Assembly: GCA_913056185.1 (NCBI GenBank)
Contig: CAJXLV010000010.1
Coordinates: forward strand, 1 to 64,000
Source: an uncultured Bacteroidota bacterium
GTDB lineage: Bacteria; Bacteroidota; Rhodothermia; Rhodothermales; Salinibacteraceae
Length of the DNA: 64,000 bases
Reading direction: 5' to 3'
Under the pieces are notes generated by a model that saw nothing but the letters and a program-made list of their open reading frames with translations, was not told the DNA's origin and ran no database searches. Shown here in pieces: positions 9,631-20,000 of the stretch (positions are counted from its first letter, which is position 1; each line of letters starts with the position of its first letter). The translations under genes and the position numbers were made by a program.

Positions 9631-10770
9631 ATGCGCATCTTCATCAATGCAGCCTCGGCCCACATGGGCGGGGCCGTCACGTACCTGAAGCACCTTTTGA
9701 AGTGGCTGCCTCAGCAGGCGGGAGGGGGACGCGTCGTCGCCTACGCCCCGGCCGCGACCCTGCCCCACGTGCCGACGGACGACCGCGTGGAGGCGCGACC
9801 CTATCCGTTTGCGCGTACGCAGGGGGGGGCACGCCTCTACTTTGACCAGGTCGTCCTCCCCCGACAGGTGCGGCGCGAGGGCGGCGACGTTCTGTTCTCG
9901 GCAACAGGCTTCGGGACGCTGTGCAGTCCTGTGCCGCAGGTGCTGCTGGTGCGCAATATGAAGTACTTCGACCCTCAGTACTGTGAGAAACGGGAATCCC
10001 TCGGCCGTAGCACGCGGCGAACGCGGCTGCGACGCTGGCACAGCCTGCTTTCCATCTGGGCCGCCGATGCTGTCCTGTTCCCGACCCGCGCCATGCAGGC
10101 GGCCGTGGAGGCGTACATCTCCCTGCCCTCCGCCGCGACGCACGTCGCGCATTACGGCTTTGCCCCCGACCGGGCCGCAGCGGGGGAGGGCCCGGAGGGG
10201 CTCCCGCCGACGGACGACGGCCCGATGCTTCTGAACGTGTCCACGTACGCGATCCATAAGAACCTGGAGACGCTCGTGGAGGCCCTCCCCCGCCTCCGGG
10301 CGCAGCATCCACGCCTCACCCTGGTGACGACGACCTCGCGGACGCAGACGGCGGACACGGCGGAGTACGATGCCCTGAAGGCCCGTGCCGAGGCCCTGGG
10401 GGTGGAGGATGCGTGGACGGAGCTGGGCTACGTGCCTCACGATCAGCTCTCTCGGCTGTACCGGGCCGCCGATGCGTACGTGTTTCCCTCGTTTACGGAG
10501 TCCTTTGGGCACTCGATGGTCGAGGCCATGGCGGCCGGCCTGCCCGTCGTGGCGGCCGACACGGCGGTCAACCGCGAGGTGTGTGCCGCGGCGGGGGCCT
10601 ACTTTTCTCCGTTTCGCCCCGCCGACTGTGCCCGCACGGTGCATGCAGTGCTCAGCGCGCCCCAGCGCCGCGTCCGCATGCGCGAAGCCTCGCTCCAGCG
10701 GGCCGATGCGTTTTCGTGGGCGACGCACGCGGAGCGCCTGGCGGCCCTCTTTGCCGACGTGACGCCCTGA
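9631..10770 (+). CDS. Glycosyltransferase family 4
   Basis: MRIFINAASAHMGGAVTYL...YVFPSFTESFGHSMVEAMAAGLPVVAAD. Confidence 0.9.
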   Translation: MRIFINAASAHMGGAVTYLKHLLKWLPQQAGGGRVVAYAPAATLPHVPTDDRVEARPYPFARTQGGARLYFDQVVLPRQVRREGGDVLFSATGFGTLCSPVPQVLLVRNMKYFDPQYCEKRESLGRSTRRTRLRRWHSLLSIWAADAVLFPTRAMQAAVEAYISLPSAATHVAHYGFAPDRAAAGEGPEGLPPTDDGPMLLNVSTYAIHKNLETLVEALPRLRAQHPRLTLVTTTSRTQTADTAEYDALKARAEALGVEDAWTELGYVPHDQLSRLYRAADAYVFPSFTESFGHSMVEAMAAGLPVVAADTAVNREVCAAAGAYFSPFRPADCARTVHAVLSAPQRRVRMREASLQRADAFSWATHAERLAALFADVTP

Positions 10771-10815
10771 GCCTGAGGGGACGATGTTTTTTCTCAGTAC
10801 GATCTTAGACGCACC

Positions 10816-11769
10816 ATGTCTTCCAGAGCTGAGTTGCGAACGGAGGCCCCCGCGCCCTTCCCGGCGCGTCCCCGCGAGCACGACTGCGTTCCCGTGTCGG
10901 TCCTCATCCCCACCCGCAACGAGGAGGCCAACCTGGCCCGGTGCCTGGCGCCTCTTCGGGGGTGGGCAGCGGAGGTGGTCGTGGTGGACTCCCAGAGCAC
11001 CGACGACACCGTCGCCATTGCGGAGACGGCCGGGGCCCAGGTGCTCCAATTTCACTACGACGGGGGGTGGCCCAAGAAGCGGCAGTGGGCGCTAAATACG
11101 TACGACTTCCAGTACGAGTGGATCTTGCTCTTGGATGCCGATGAGATTCTCTTAGACCCGGTAAAGCGTGAGATTGCTGCGGCCCTTCAGACGGAAGCGT
11201 ACAACGGCTACTGGCTCCGCTTCCAGGTGCATTTTTTGGGACGCCGACTGCGGCACGGCGGGTTTGATCTGTGGAAACGAAGCCTCTTCCGGTACGGACA
11301 GGGACACTACGAGCAGCGGTTCGAAGGGCACGAGACATCGATGAGCGACGTCGAAATTCACGAACACGTGGTGGTAGACGGGCCGGTGGGACGGCTCCGG
11401 CAGCCCGTCCGCCACGAAAACTGGAATTCGCTGTACCGCTACATCGAGAAGCACAACGAGTACTCGGAGTGGGAAGCGCAGCTCTACCACACGGGCAGCG
11501 GCGGAGAGGTGGAGCCGTCTCTGTCCGGCAACCAGGCCCAGCGGCGCCGTTGGCTCAAGGCGGCGCTGGTCCACGTCCCGGGCTTTCCAGTGCTCACGTT
11601 CCTGTACCACTACGTCGTGCGCCTCGGGTTTTTGGACGGGCGGGCGGGGTTTGTGTACTGCGTACTGAAGGGCGTTCAGCGCTTCCACGCGAAGGCAAAA
11701 TGGTACGAACGGGAGCTGGAAGATGCCCCGAAAGCCTCGTTCTCTCCCCAAAATGATGCCAACGCATGA
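10816..11769 (+). CDS. Glycosyltransferase family 2 (WaaE/KdtX-like)
   Basis: VSVLIPTRNEEANLARCL...VVVDSQSTDDTVAIA...WILLLDADEIL. Confidence 0.9.
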   Translation: MSSRAELRTEAPAPFPARPREHDCVPVSVLIPTRNEEANLARCLAPLRGWAAEVVVVDSQSTDDTVAIAETAGAQVLQFHYDGGWPKKRQWALNTYDFQYEWILLLDADEILLDPVKREIAAALQTEAYNGYWLRFQVHFLGRRLRHGGFDLWKRSLFRYGQGHYEQRFEGHETSMSDVEIHEHVVVDGPVGRLRQPVRHENWNSLYRYIEKHNEYSEWEAQLYHTGSGGEVEPSLSGNQAQRRRWLKAALVHVPGFPVLTFLYHYVVRLGFLDGRAGFVYCVLKGVQRFHAKAKWYERELEDAPKASFSPQNDANA

Positions 11770-12686
11770 GCAACCGCATCCACCTGTGCTACGGCGCAGA
11801 CCAAAACATGCTGGAGCCCCTGTGTGTATCGGCCCACAGCGCGGCGGCGAGCGTGCAGGGGCGTGACCTGAGCATCTGGGTGTTTCATCCAGACCTTACG
11901 CCAGGCGCGATCGAACAGCTGCGCCGCGTGCTGGCGCCCTTTCCCGGCACGGCCCTCCAGGTGCAGGCAGTCGATTTGGAAGTGTTTGCCGACCTTAAGG
12001 GACTGCACGGGGCGGTCATGCCGTTCGTAAAGCTGCTGCTCCCACGGCGCATGCAGCGCCAGGCGGCGCGGATCGTGGTGCTCGATGCCGACACGGTGGT
12101 CGTGGGGGGGCTGGAGGCCCTGTACGACCACGACCTGAGCGGCCGCGCGCTCGGGGCGGTGTCGTACGGCCCCCTCAAAAATACGCTGGAGGCTGAGTTT
12201 TTTGCCGCGCAGGGACTGGACCTACAAGCGGCAAGCTTTAACTCAGGCGTGATGCTGGTCGATGTCAACCGGTGGAACGAAAATCGGACGACGGAGCGCC
12301 TCATCGAAACCATTACCGCGGTGGATCCCCAGACAGTGGAGAGCGACCAGCCGTTTTTGAATCTGGCGTTTTACGACAACTTCGAGCCCCTCCGCATCCG
12401 CTATAACAAACGGGCTGGCCCCGATACCCACATCCCCCCGGCGGACGCTGCCGACGGGGTGCTTCACTTTGTGGGCCTCCCGAAGCCGTGGGACCTCGGC
12501 GGGCGTCTTTTCAATGTCAATTATCGGGTGTACGAAGCGTACCGGCGCCGCGCAGGTGTGCCGCACACCCCCGCGCTGGGCCTCGTGCCCGATGAGCGCT
12601 GGGAGCGGGCTGCGAAAGGCCTCTGGGCAGGGCTGCGCACCGCTCTCCCGCTGCCAGCATCGATGGCATCGTGCATGCTTCCCTGA
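11766..12686 (+). CDS. Glycosyltransferase family 8
   Basis: IHLCYGADQNMLEPL...IVVLDADTVVVGGLEAL...FNSGVMLVDVNRW. Confidence 0.9.
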   Translation: MSNRIHLCYGADQNMLEPLCVSAHSAAASVQGRDLSIWVFHPDLTPGAIEQLRRVLAPFPGTALQVQAVDLEVFADLKGLHGAVMPFVKLLLPRRMQRQAARIVVLDADTVVVGGLEALYDHDLSGRALGAVSYGPLKNTLEAEFFAAQGLDLQAASFNSGVMLVDVNRWNENRTTERLIETITAVDPQTVESDQPFLNLAFYDNFEPLRIRYNKRAGPDTHIPPADAADGVLHFVGLPKPWDLGGRLFNVNYRVYEAYRRRAGVPHTPALGLVPDERWERAAKGLWAGLRTALPLPASMASCMLP

Positions 12687-12698
12687 TACATTCGACGG

Positions 12699-13898
12699 GT
12701 GACCATGAGCAGGCTCGATCGATTCAAGAAGGCGGTCCTGGACGCGTGCTTTCGGCCCGTGGAGCTGGAGGCGCCCGCCTTGTCCCCGACGACTGTCCTC
12801 TCGCTGGGCGACGTCCCCGCGCTGTTTGACCCGACCCGCAACGGCCCGCCGCAACAGGGCGTGCCCCGCATTCGCCTGTACGACGACGTGACGGTTTGGC
12901 CCGCACAGAGCGTGGCCCACTGCGGGCCGGCTCTCGCGTTCGATACGTTCATGGATGCGGGGCACACTGCCCATCTGGGCGCCCTAAATGCGCTGCGTCA
13001 CTACCCCATTCGGCGCCGGCGCGGATGGGCGACGGCAATCGAGAGCGTCTACCCGACGGCGAACTACTACCACTTTTTTGTGGACACGCTTCCGCGCGCA
13101 TGGGCACTGCACCACCCGGCCCTGCGCGGCATCCCCATCACGCTCTACCTCACGCGTCCGCTCGCGGGGCCGAAAAAGGCGGTGCTGCGCAGCGTGCTGC
13201 CGCCCAACGTCACCATCTGCACCACGCACCGCTTCACGCGGCTCGCGACGGACCGGTACGTGCACCTTCCATACCTGAGCACTGACCGTGCCGGGCACGT
13301 GCCGGAGCGGGGGGAGACCAGCGGGGGCTTTCTGCCACAAGAGTACCTCGAATTTTTCCGGCGGCATATGCTGGCCCGTGCCGACGCGGCCGCGGTGCCT
13401 TCGCCCGAACGCATTTTTGTGTCGAGAAAGGGAGCGTCGATGCGCCGCCTGACCAATGAGCGCGCGGTGGCTGCGTTCTTAGAGGCGCGGGGGTTCGTGA
13501 CGGTGCGGCCGGAGACGTACTCGCTCGCGGAGCAGGCGCATCTGTTCAGCACGGCCGAGACGGTGGTGGCCCAGCACGGGGCCGCCCTCACAAATCTCCT
13601 GTATATGCGACAGGGGGCGGTCGTAGAGGTCTTTTCCTCGCACCACACCCCACAGTACTACACGCAGTGCGCACGTACGCTGGGCCTGCAGTACGAGGCC
13701 ATCACACTGGACCGCGGGTGGAAGAATGCCGATGCGCACCTGCCGCTGGACGCGTTGGCTCGTGCGCTGTCTGCCTTGGAGGGGAGCGCCTCCCAGGAGC
13801 GGGGCGGCAGTGAAGGCGGCAGTGAAGGCGGCAGTGAAGGCGGCAGTGAAGACAGTGCCCCCCCACGCTTCCTGGAGTCGCAGTCGGCCCGTCCCTGA
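12699..13898 (+). CDS. Glycosyltransferase family 61
   Basis: FVSRKGASMRRLTNE...AETVVAQHGAALTNLLYMRQGAVVEVF is characteristic of GT61. Confidence 0.88.
   Translation: MTMSRLDRFKKAVLDACFRPVELEAPALSPTTVLSLGDVPALFDPTRNGPPQQGVPRIRLYDDVTVWPAQSVAHCGPALAFDTFMDAGHTAHLGALNALRHYPIRRRRGWATAIESVYPTANYYHFFVDTLPRAWALHHPALRGIPITLYLTRPLAGPKKAVLRSVLPPNVTICTTHRFTRLATDRYVHLPYLSTDRAGHVPERGETSGGFLPQEYLEFFRRHMLARADAAAVPSPERIFVSRKGASMRRLTNERAVAAFLEARGFVTVRPETYSLAEQAHLFSTAETVVAQHGAALTNLLYMRQGAVVEVFSSHHTPQYYTQCARTLGLQYEAITLDRGWKNADAHLPLDALARALSALEGSASQERGGSEGGSEGGSEGGSEDSAPPRFLESQSARP
13803..13850 (+). repeat. Four tandem copies of 12-bp GGCGGCAGTGAA, coding GGSE x4
   Basis: Direct reading; in frame near the 3' end of the GT61 gene. 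Confidence 0.95.
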
Positions 13899-13964
13899 TT
13901 CCCGGTCCCCTCCAGTCCGCCTGCTGTTTTCGGATCGCACCTTCTCGTCTGGCCCCTCCGCGGC

Positions 13965-14876
13965 ATGCACCTGCTCACGGTCGTGATCACCTGCTACAAC
14001 CACGGCGCTTACCTCCACACGTCCATCCGAAGCGTGCTGGGCCAAGGATTCAACGACGTGGAGCTGATCGTGGTGGACGACGGCTCCACGGACCACACGC
14101 CTGCTGTTGCGGGGCAGTGGGCGGAGGCCACCTACATCCGGCAGGAAAACCAGGGCCTTAGTGCGGCCCGCAACACCGGCCTGGAGGCCGCTACGGGAAC
14201 GCACATTTGCTTTCTGGACGCCGACGATTGGTTCCTGCCTGGGGCCCTGCACGCCATTGCTCGTCGGGTGCAGGCGCATCCCACCGCCGCCCTGTTGGTT
14301 GGCGGCCACATCAAGGCCTACGACACGCCCACGGGCGTGCGCTACGGCGAGACGTCGATTCCCGCGCTCCAGCCCGATCCATACGCCGCTCTCCTCCGGT
14401 GCAACGTGATCGAGATGCACGCCGCGGTTGCGTACCGGCGAGACGTACTGCGGACGATGGGCGGATTTGACGAAGCCCTCCCGGCGGCGGAGGACTACGA
14501 GATGCTCCTGCGTGTCGCGCGCGACCACCCCACGCGGCGCCTGGAGGGCTACTCCAAGCCTGTTGCCGCCTATCGCCGCCACGCCTCCAACATGAGCGAC
14601 AATCCTGGCCTCATGCTCAAAAGCACGCTCGACGTGCTGCATCGCCACCGCAGCGCGGCCTCTGGCTGCCCGGCGCACCGTCACGCCCTGGAGGAGGGAC
14701 TTCGCTTCCACAAGGACCTGTACGGTGCACGGGTGCTGCGGCGCGTAAAGCGTACGCTCCGCAGTGCGGCTGCCCGGTCCTGCCTGCGGGACGATCTCAC
14801 TCTGCTCGGGCGCTACGCCCCTGTGTGGACCGTTCGCCGACTGGGCCGACATCTTGCCGAATACATTCGACGGTAG
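13965..14876 (+). CDS. Glycosyltransferase family 2
   Basis: LLTVVITCYNHGAYLHTSIRSVL...LIVVDDGSTDHT...CFLDADDWFLPG. Confidence 0.92.
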   Translation: MHLLTVVITCYNHGAYLHTSIRSVLGQGFNDVELIVVDDGSTDHTPAVAGQWAEATYIRQENQGLSAARNTGLEAATGTHICFLDADDWFLPGALHAIARRVQAHPTAALLVGGHIKAYDTPTGVRYGETSIPALQPDPYAALLRCNVIEMHAAVAYRRDVLRTMGGFDEALPAAEDYEMLLRVARDHPTRRLEGYSKPVAAYRRHASNMSDNPGLMLKSTLDVLHRHRSAASGCPAHRHALEEGLRFHKDLYGARVLRRVKRTLRSAAARSCLRDDLTLLGRYAPVWTVRRLGRHLAEYIRR

Positions 14877-14967
14877 GCGATGACCGGTGCCGTGTGCGCC
14901 CCAGGCCCTTGCTTAATCCTTCGTCCCTTGCTTCTTCTCCTCCCTTGCTCCTCCTCGAGAATGCGCC

Positions 14968-15873
14968 ATGGGTCCCATCCCGTCCCTGAAGCCCTCCGCC
15001 TGCGCCACGCGGGCACTGTCCCTCATTCTCTGCACGCGCAATCGCGCCGACGCGCTGGCGCGCTGCCTCCGGCGGCTGCCCACCTCCGCCCTCTCGGCGG
15101 CCGACGGAGAGCTCATCCTGGTGGACAACGGCTCCTCGGACGAGACCCCGGCCCTCCTGCGCCGCTTTGCCGACGCTGCGGCGTGCCCCGTGTCGGTGGT
15201 CACAGAGCCGAGGGAGGGCCTCTCGCGGGCACGCAACGCAGGCGTACGAGAAGCCGCCGGGCGAACCCTCGTGTTTACGGACGATGATTGCTACCTCGGG
15301 GATGGGTACGTGCGCACAGCACGGACGGTGTTCGGCGAGGCCAATTTCAGCTACTGCGGCGGGCGCATTCTGCTCCACGACCCCGCCGACGCCCGCTATG
15401 GCCTGCGAGAGCAGACCGCCTTCGAGCGCATTCCGCCCTTCTCGTTTATCCCGCCGGGGCAGTTTCAGGGGGCCAACTTGGTGGTGCACCGACGCGTGTT
15501 TGCGAACATCGGGCTGTTCGATCCCCGGCTGGGAGTCGGCACGCCATTCCGGTGCGGCGACCTGGACCTTGTGGCGCGTGCCTCCCAGGCGGGGTTTGCA
15601 GGGGCGCATGTGCCGGAGCTCGTGGTCTACCATCACCACGGCCGGGCGGGCGAGGACATTCGTGCGCTGGATGCGGCGAATGATTATGCCTGCGGGGCCT
15701 ACTACGCGAAGTTCCTGCGGGGCGGGGAGCTGTCGTACCTGCGCGGGTGGCTGGCTGAGGGGCTGTTGAGCCGAAAGGACCTCCGGGTGACGCTGCCGAA
15801 GATGGTCCGCGAGGTGAAGGGGGCGCTGCACTTCGTCCGCACCACGGAAGCGGCAAGGAGGGGGACCGAATGA
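14968..15873 (+). CDS. Glycosyltransferase family 2
   Basis: LSLILCTRNRADALARCL...ILVDNGSSDETPAL...LVFTDDDCYLGDG. Confidence 0.9.
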   Translation: MGPIPSLKPSACATRALSLILCTRNRADALARCLRRLPTSALSAADGELILVDNGSSDETPALLRRFADAAACPVSVVTEPREGLSRARNAGVREAAGRTLVFTDDDCYLGDGYVRTARTVFGEANFSYCGGRILLHDPADARYGLREQTAFERIPPFSFIPPGQFQGANLVVHRRVFANIGLFDPRLGVGTPFRCGDLDLVARASQAGFAGAHVPELVVYHHHGRAGEDIRALDAANDYACGAYYAKFLRGGELSYLRGWLAEGLLSRKDLRVTLPKMVREVKGALHFVRTTEAARRGTE

Positions 15874-15953
15874 GGCCGAGAAATGAGAAGGCCCAGGCCC
15901 AGAGCGCACCACACTGCTCATCATGCCTGTCCACCCTACACTGAGAACGACCT

Positions 15954-16937
15954 GTGACGACGGTTTCCGTGATTTTGTGTTCGCACAACCGGGCTGCCCA
16001 CCTAAAGGAGACGCTCGCGTCTTTGCGAACGACCGATGTGCCTGCGGGATGGACTGTAGAGGTTCTGCTGGTCGACAATGCATCGACCGACGACACCCCA
16101 GCCGTGATGCGCGCTTTCGAACACCCCCAGGCGGCGGTGCGCGTGCTCCAGGAGAAGAACCGCGGGCTGTCGCACGCTCGCAACTGTGGGGTGCGTGCCG
16201 CCCGGGGCCGGGTCCTGCTCTTTACGGACGATGATGTGCGGCTTCCGGACGGGTGGATGGAGGGAATGGCGACTCCAATCCTGGAGGGGACCGCCGATGC
16301 GGTGGCCGGCGGCGTAGAGCTGTCGGCCGCATCGCAGCGAGCGTGGATGACAGCACACCACCGAGACCTGCTGGCCTCTACTGAGCGGATTGACCCCGCG
16401 TGCCCGGAGCGGATGGTGGGGGCAAACATGGCGGTGTCGGCGCGTGTGTTCGAGGTGGTGCCCGGCTTCGACCCTGCGCTGGGGCCCGGGCGGCTGGGGC
16501 TGGGGGGCGAGACGCTCTTCTCGCTTCAGCTTCGGGCGGCCGGATTTCAAATCGCATCGGCCTTTGAGGTGGCGGTGCGGCACTGCCCGGAGGCGACGCG
16601 GATGAGCCGAGAGGCGTGGAAGGAAGCGGCGGCCCAAAGCGGACAGGCGGGGGCGTATCGAAGCTATCACTGGGCGCACCGCCACTACGCCTTGCCGGTC
16701 CTCCTCGCAGGCTGGCTTTACCAGCGCTGCCGTCTCGGCTGGTACCAAGGAGTACAGGCCCTTTGGGGCGGCCCGAGCAGCCCCATGCCGACACGAGAGT
16801 TGCTACTTCGTCGGAGGGTGCACCGGGTCCGGCAGCACCTCCGCGAATACGGAAAGCCGGCAAAGCATGACCCGCACGCCCTCTCGACGAAGGCGCGCCG
16901 CAGCCCTGTCCTCACGCCGGACGCAGAGGCAGAGTAG
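15954..16937 (+). CDS. Glycosyltransferase family 2, GTG start
   Basis: MTTVSVILCSHNRAAHLKETL...LLVDNASTDDTPAV...LLFTDDDVRLPDGW. Confidence 0.9.
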   Translation: MTTVSVILCSHNRAAHLKETLASLRTTDVPAGWTVEVLLVDNASTDDTPAVMRAFEHPQAAVRVLQEKNRGLSHARNCGVRAARGRVLLFTDDDVRLPDGWMEGMATPILEGTADAVAGGVELSAASQRAWMTAHHRDLLASTERIDPACPERMVGANMAVSARVFEVVPGFDPALGPGRLGLGGETLFSLQLRAAGFQIASAFEVAVRHCPEATRMSREAWKEAAAQSGQAGAYRSYHWAHRHYALPVLLAGWLYQRCRLGWYQGVQALWGGPSSPMPTRELLLRRRVHRVRQHLREYGKPAKHDPHALSTKARRSPVLTPDAEAE

Positions 16938-17003
16938 CGGGTTGGCACGGAGTTTGGGACGGAACGCGCTGTCGTCTTGTCTTGCATCCATCCGGGGTTC
17001 TCA

Positions 17004-20000
17004 ATGCGTCGTCCGTTGTGTCAGTTGGTTCTTTGTGTTCTTCTGTTCGTTGGGGCCCGGCAGGCCGGGAGCACGCCCGTCGGCCCTGGGGCGTTGGCAG
17101 AGCAGTCGGTCCGCGCCTCCACCCCCGCCGCGGATACGCTCCTGCTGGACCAGTATCCCGACGCGCAGGCCGCCTACAGCGTGCGGCGACTGCGCGCAAG
17201 CTATGAGGGCCCCGCCCTGCGCGTCCGACGCACCAGTGACAATGCCGAGCAAGATTTCGGATTTACCCAGGCCGGTACGCTCAACCAGGCCGCCATCGAA
17301 AATTGGCTGGCGGGGGCGGACGGGACGGTGGTGCGGTGGTACGCACAGGTAGACGGCATGACCGACCTTGTGGGAAGCCCCGGTCCTGAGATCGCCCGCA
17401 ACGGCACTGTCCACACCGATCCCGATGGCCGCCCCCACCTCTACCTTGGCACCGGGGGGCTGTCCGCCGACAGGTGGTTCCTCCCCCAGAACATTACAGC
17501 CTCCCTGGTGGTCGAGATTGAGTCGACCACCAACCCCTGGGACATGCTCCTGGAGATGCGAAGCTCGTCGGACCTGCGTGTGTACCGGACCAGCGACGGG
17601 CGCTATTGGACAACGCCCGGCGAGAACAAGATAATTACGCCCAACGAAAAGCTCATTCTCACCGTTGCGGGGTCGGCGCAGGGCCTGCAAATGTATCAGA
17701 ACGACGCCCAAAAGCTGAACACCGAAACCCCCCTGGGCGAAAATTGGGCGGGTCCGTTGCGGGTGGGGGCATTGGACGGCTTTCTCGGCGAACTGGTGCT
17801 GTACCCACACCTGGACCAGCAGGACGTGTGGGCGCGGTACGACAACATGAATGACTACTGGCAGGTGGGTCCGTCTGGCACCAATCGGGGGGCTCTCCTG
17901 CCGCAGACCTCGCAGTATCAGGTCACGCTCTACGACTGGCTGGAAACCATCTCGACCGACGATGTCGCCCTGCCGGACGGGACGCTCTCGTTCGATCGCT
18001 CCGTCCTCAGTACGGACGAGCTGGCAGACCTCTGGCTTCAAGTAAAGGGGCTCACGGCCTCCAGCGTCACGCGCCGAGAGCCGGCCTGGTACACACTGGA
18101 CAACGGGGACGGGAGGGGCATTGAGGCAACGGGCGTTGTGCGGGCCAACCATGACCCCCAGGGCGGCGATTACGGCGGAAATCCTCCCCGGTCGTGGCAA
18201 AACGAGCCTGCTTACTGGTATCAGCTTGACATTCCTCTTTCGGGGGGAGGCCAGGGAAATCCGTGGTACAAGGACCCCGCAATGGGACGGCGGGCGATGG
18301 TGGTGGCCATTGTAGACCTCATGATGCACGAAGGGCTCGACGATGTAGACTCGTTCAACTGGTTCGATATGAAGGGGAAGGCCTTCCTCGGCATGGCAGA
18401 GGCGTACCGCTGGGCAGGCGAAGTGATGCCCTCTGATGTGCAGGCAGCGTTCGAAACGGGCATGGAAAAGCTCATCGATGACCTGACGGCGCGCGGGCCG
18501 CGGGCGGTAAATACCAACATGGACATGTTTGCCCTACACGGCGCCGCAGATTTCTACAAGGCCACCGACGACCCCGCCTTGAAAGCAAAGTCCATCGGCC
18601 TCGTCAAGCGGGCGTTGCTGGGCTTCCCCGACGGGGAGCTCGGGACAAAGCACAAGGTGTTTGCCGCGGGCGGGCGGGACGGCGGCGTCTACGACCCCTC
18701 CGGATTCATCATGGAAGGGGGGCAGCCGGACCATTTTTACGGCGGGGAGTCGCTCTATCACCTCATGGGCGCGCTGGCGGCCGTTACGGATCGCGAGACG
18801 GCGACGGTGCCGCCCGACTGGGCCTTCCTGCGCACCGTTGTGGAGCAGCTCCAGATATGGCGAAGCTATCAGGTCTTCCACGACCCGGCCAACGATAGCC
18901 CATACCGCGATCAAAATACGCCTCTGTTCTCAGGGGCCGGCTTTTCGGGCCGCACTTCTGCGGGGGCGCCAGCGGGGCAAAACGACAAGCCCTGGAAAAA
19001 ACTCGGTGTGGCCGCCACCTTCGCTCCGGCGCTTGCCCACAAGAGCGAATACGTGACTACCCAGCTGCCCACCGTCCCGGAGATGGAAAGCGACATTTCC
19101 GGGCTCCTGTCGGGCATGACAAGCAAAATGGCCTCCCCCTACACCGGCGCCCCCCCCAGTGAGTGGAGCGGGTGGAGCCCCTGGACAAAGTCGACCCCCT
19201 ACCTCCCACCGGCGGGCTGGTACAGCACCCTCACGGCCCTCCTCACCGCCGATGATCCGCAACTCCGCTACCCCTCGCAGCAGCCCGGCGCGTCCTGGAA
19301 CAAATCCTTCGGCGGCCCTCCCGTCGGGCCGCAGTACTGGTCGTACAAAGACACCGCCCCCGATGGGCGCGCGTTCGGGTTCTTTGTGGAGGCACAGTCT
19401 CGGCAGGGCACGTACGGGGGGTGGTACGGCGGCAAAATCGAAACCTTCTGGATGGAAGAGGTAGGCGTGGTGCTCCTCAACCGCCACGGCAAGACCGGAT
19501 GCGACCGCACCAGCCGCACGGACGACAACTTCGAGGACTCCGTCTGTTGGTTCAACCTCGACTGGAAGGCGGGGCACCACGTATGGGGGCGCGACGAAGG
19601 AGGCACTGGGTTCACCACCCTTCTACTCCGAGGGCGCACCCTGGAGCGCACAGCCCGCTTCCGCACTGAGCAGCCGGTCCCTTCGGTCACGGTGCGCAAC
19701 CAGTTCAACGACCCGAGCCAGCCGACAGGCACGGCCGGCCTCTCCGGCGAACAGACAGGTACGGAAATCCAGGGCAGTTTTGTGGTCGAGAACGAGTTCA
19801 CGGCACAGCCCCGCGGCCTTCGGGTGACACACCGACTCGCCTCCGACCAAACCGATGAGGTGACGGAGCTCTGGGCTACGCTCCCGGTCCACTTGCGACA
19901 GTACAGCGAGTTTGCGGGGCCGGACCCCCAGATTAGCATGGCGCCCACCTCTATCGAATACTGGACCGGAACGGCGTGGGCCGCGTTGCCCGAGGACCAA

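Noticed and set aside
9520-11055. 511-residue minus-strand ORF spanning two glycosyltransferase genes
   Set aside because: Crosses gene boundaries and has basic, low-information composition
13803-13850. Phase-variation switch at the GGSE repeat
   Set aside because: 12-bp unit keeps the reading frame, so it cannot act as an on/off switch
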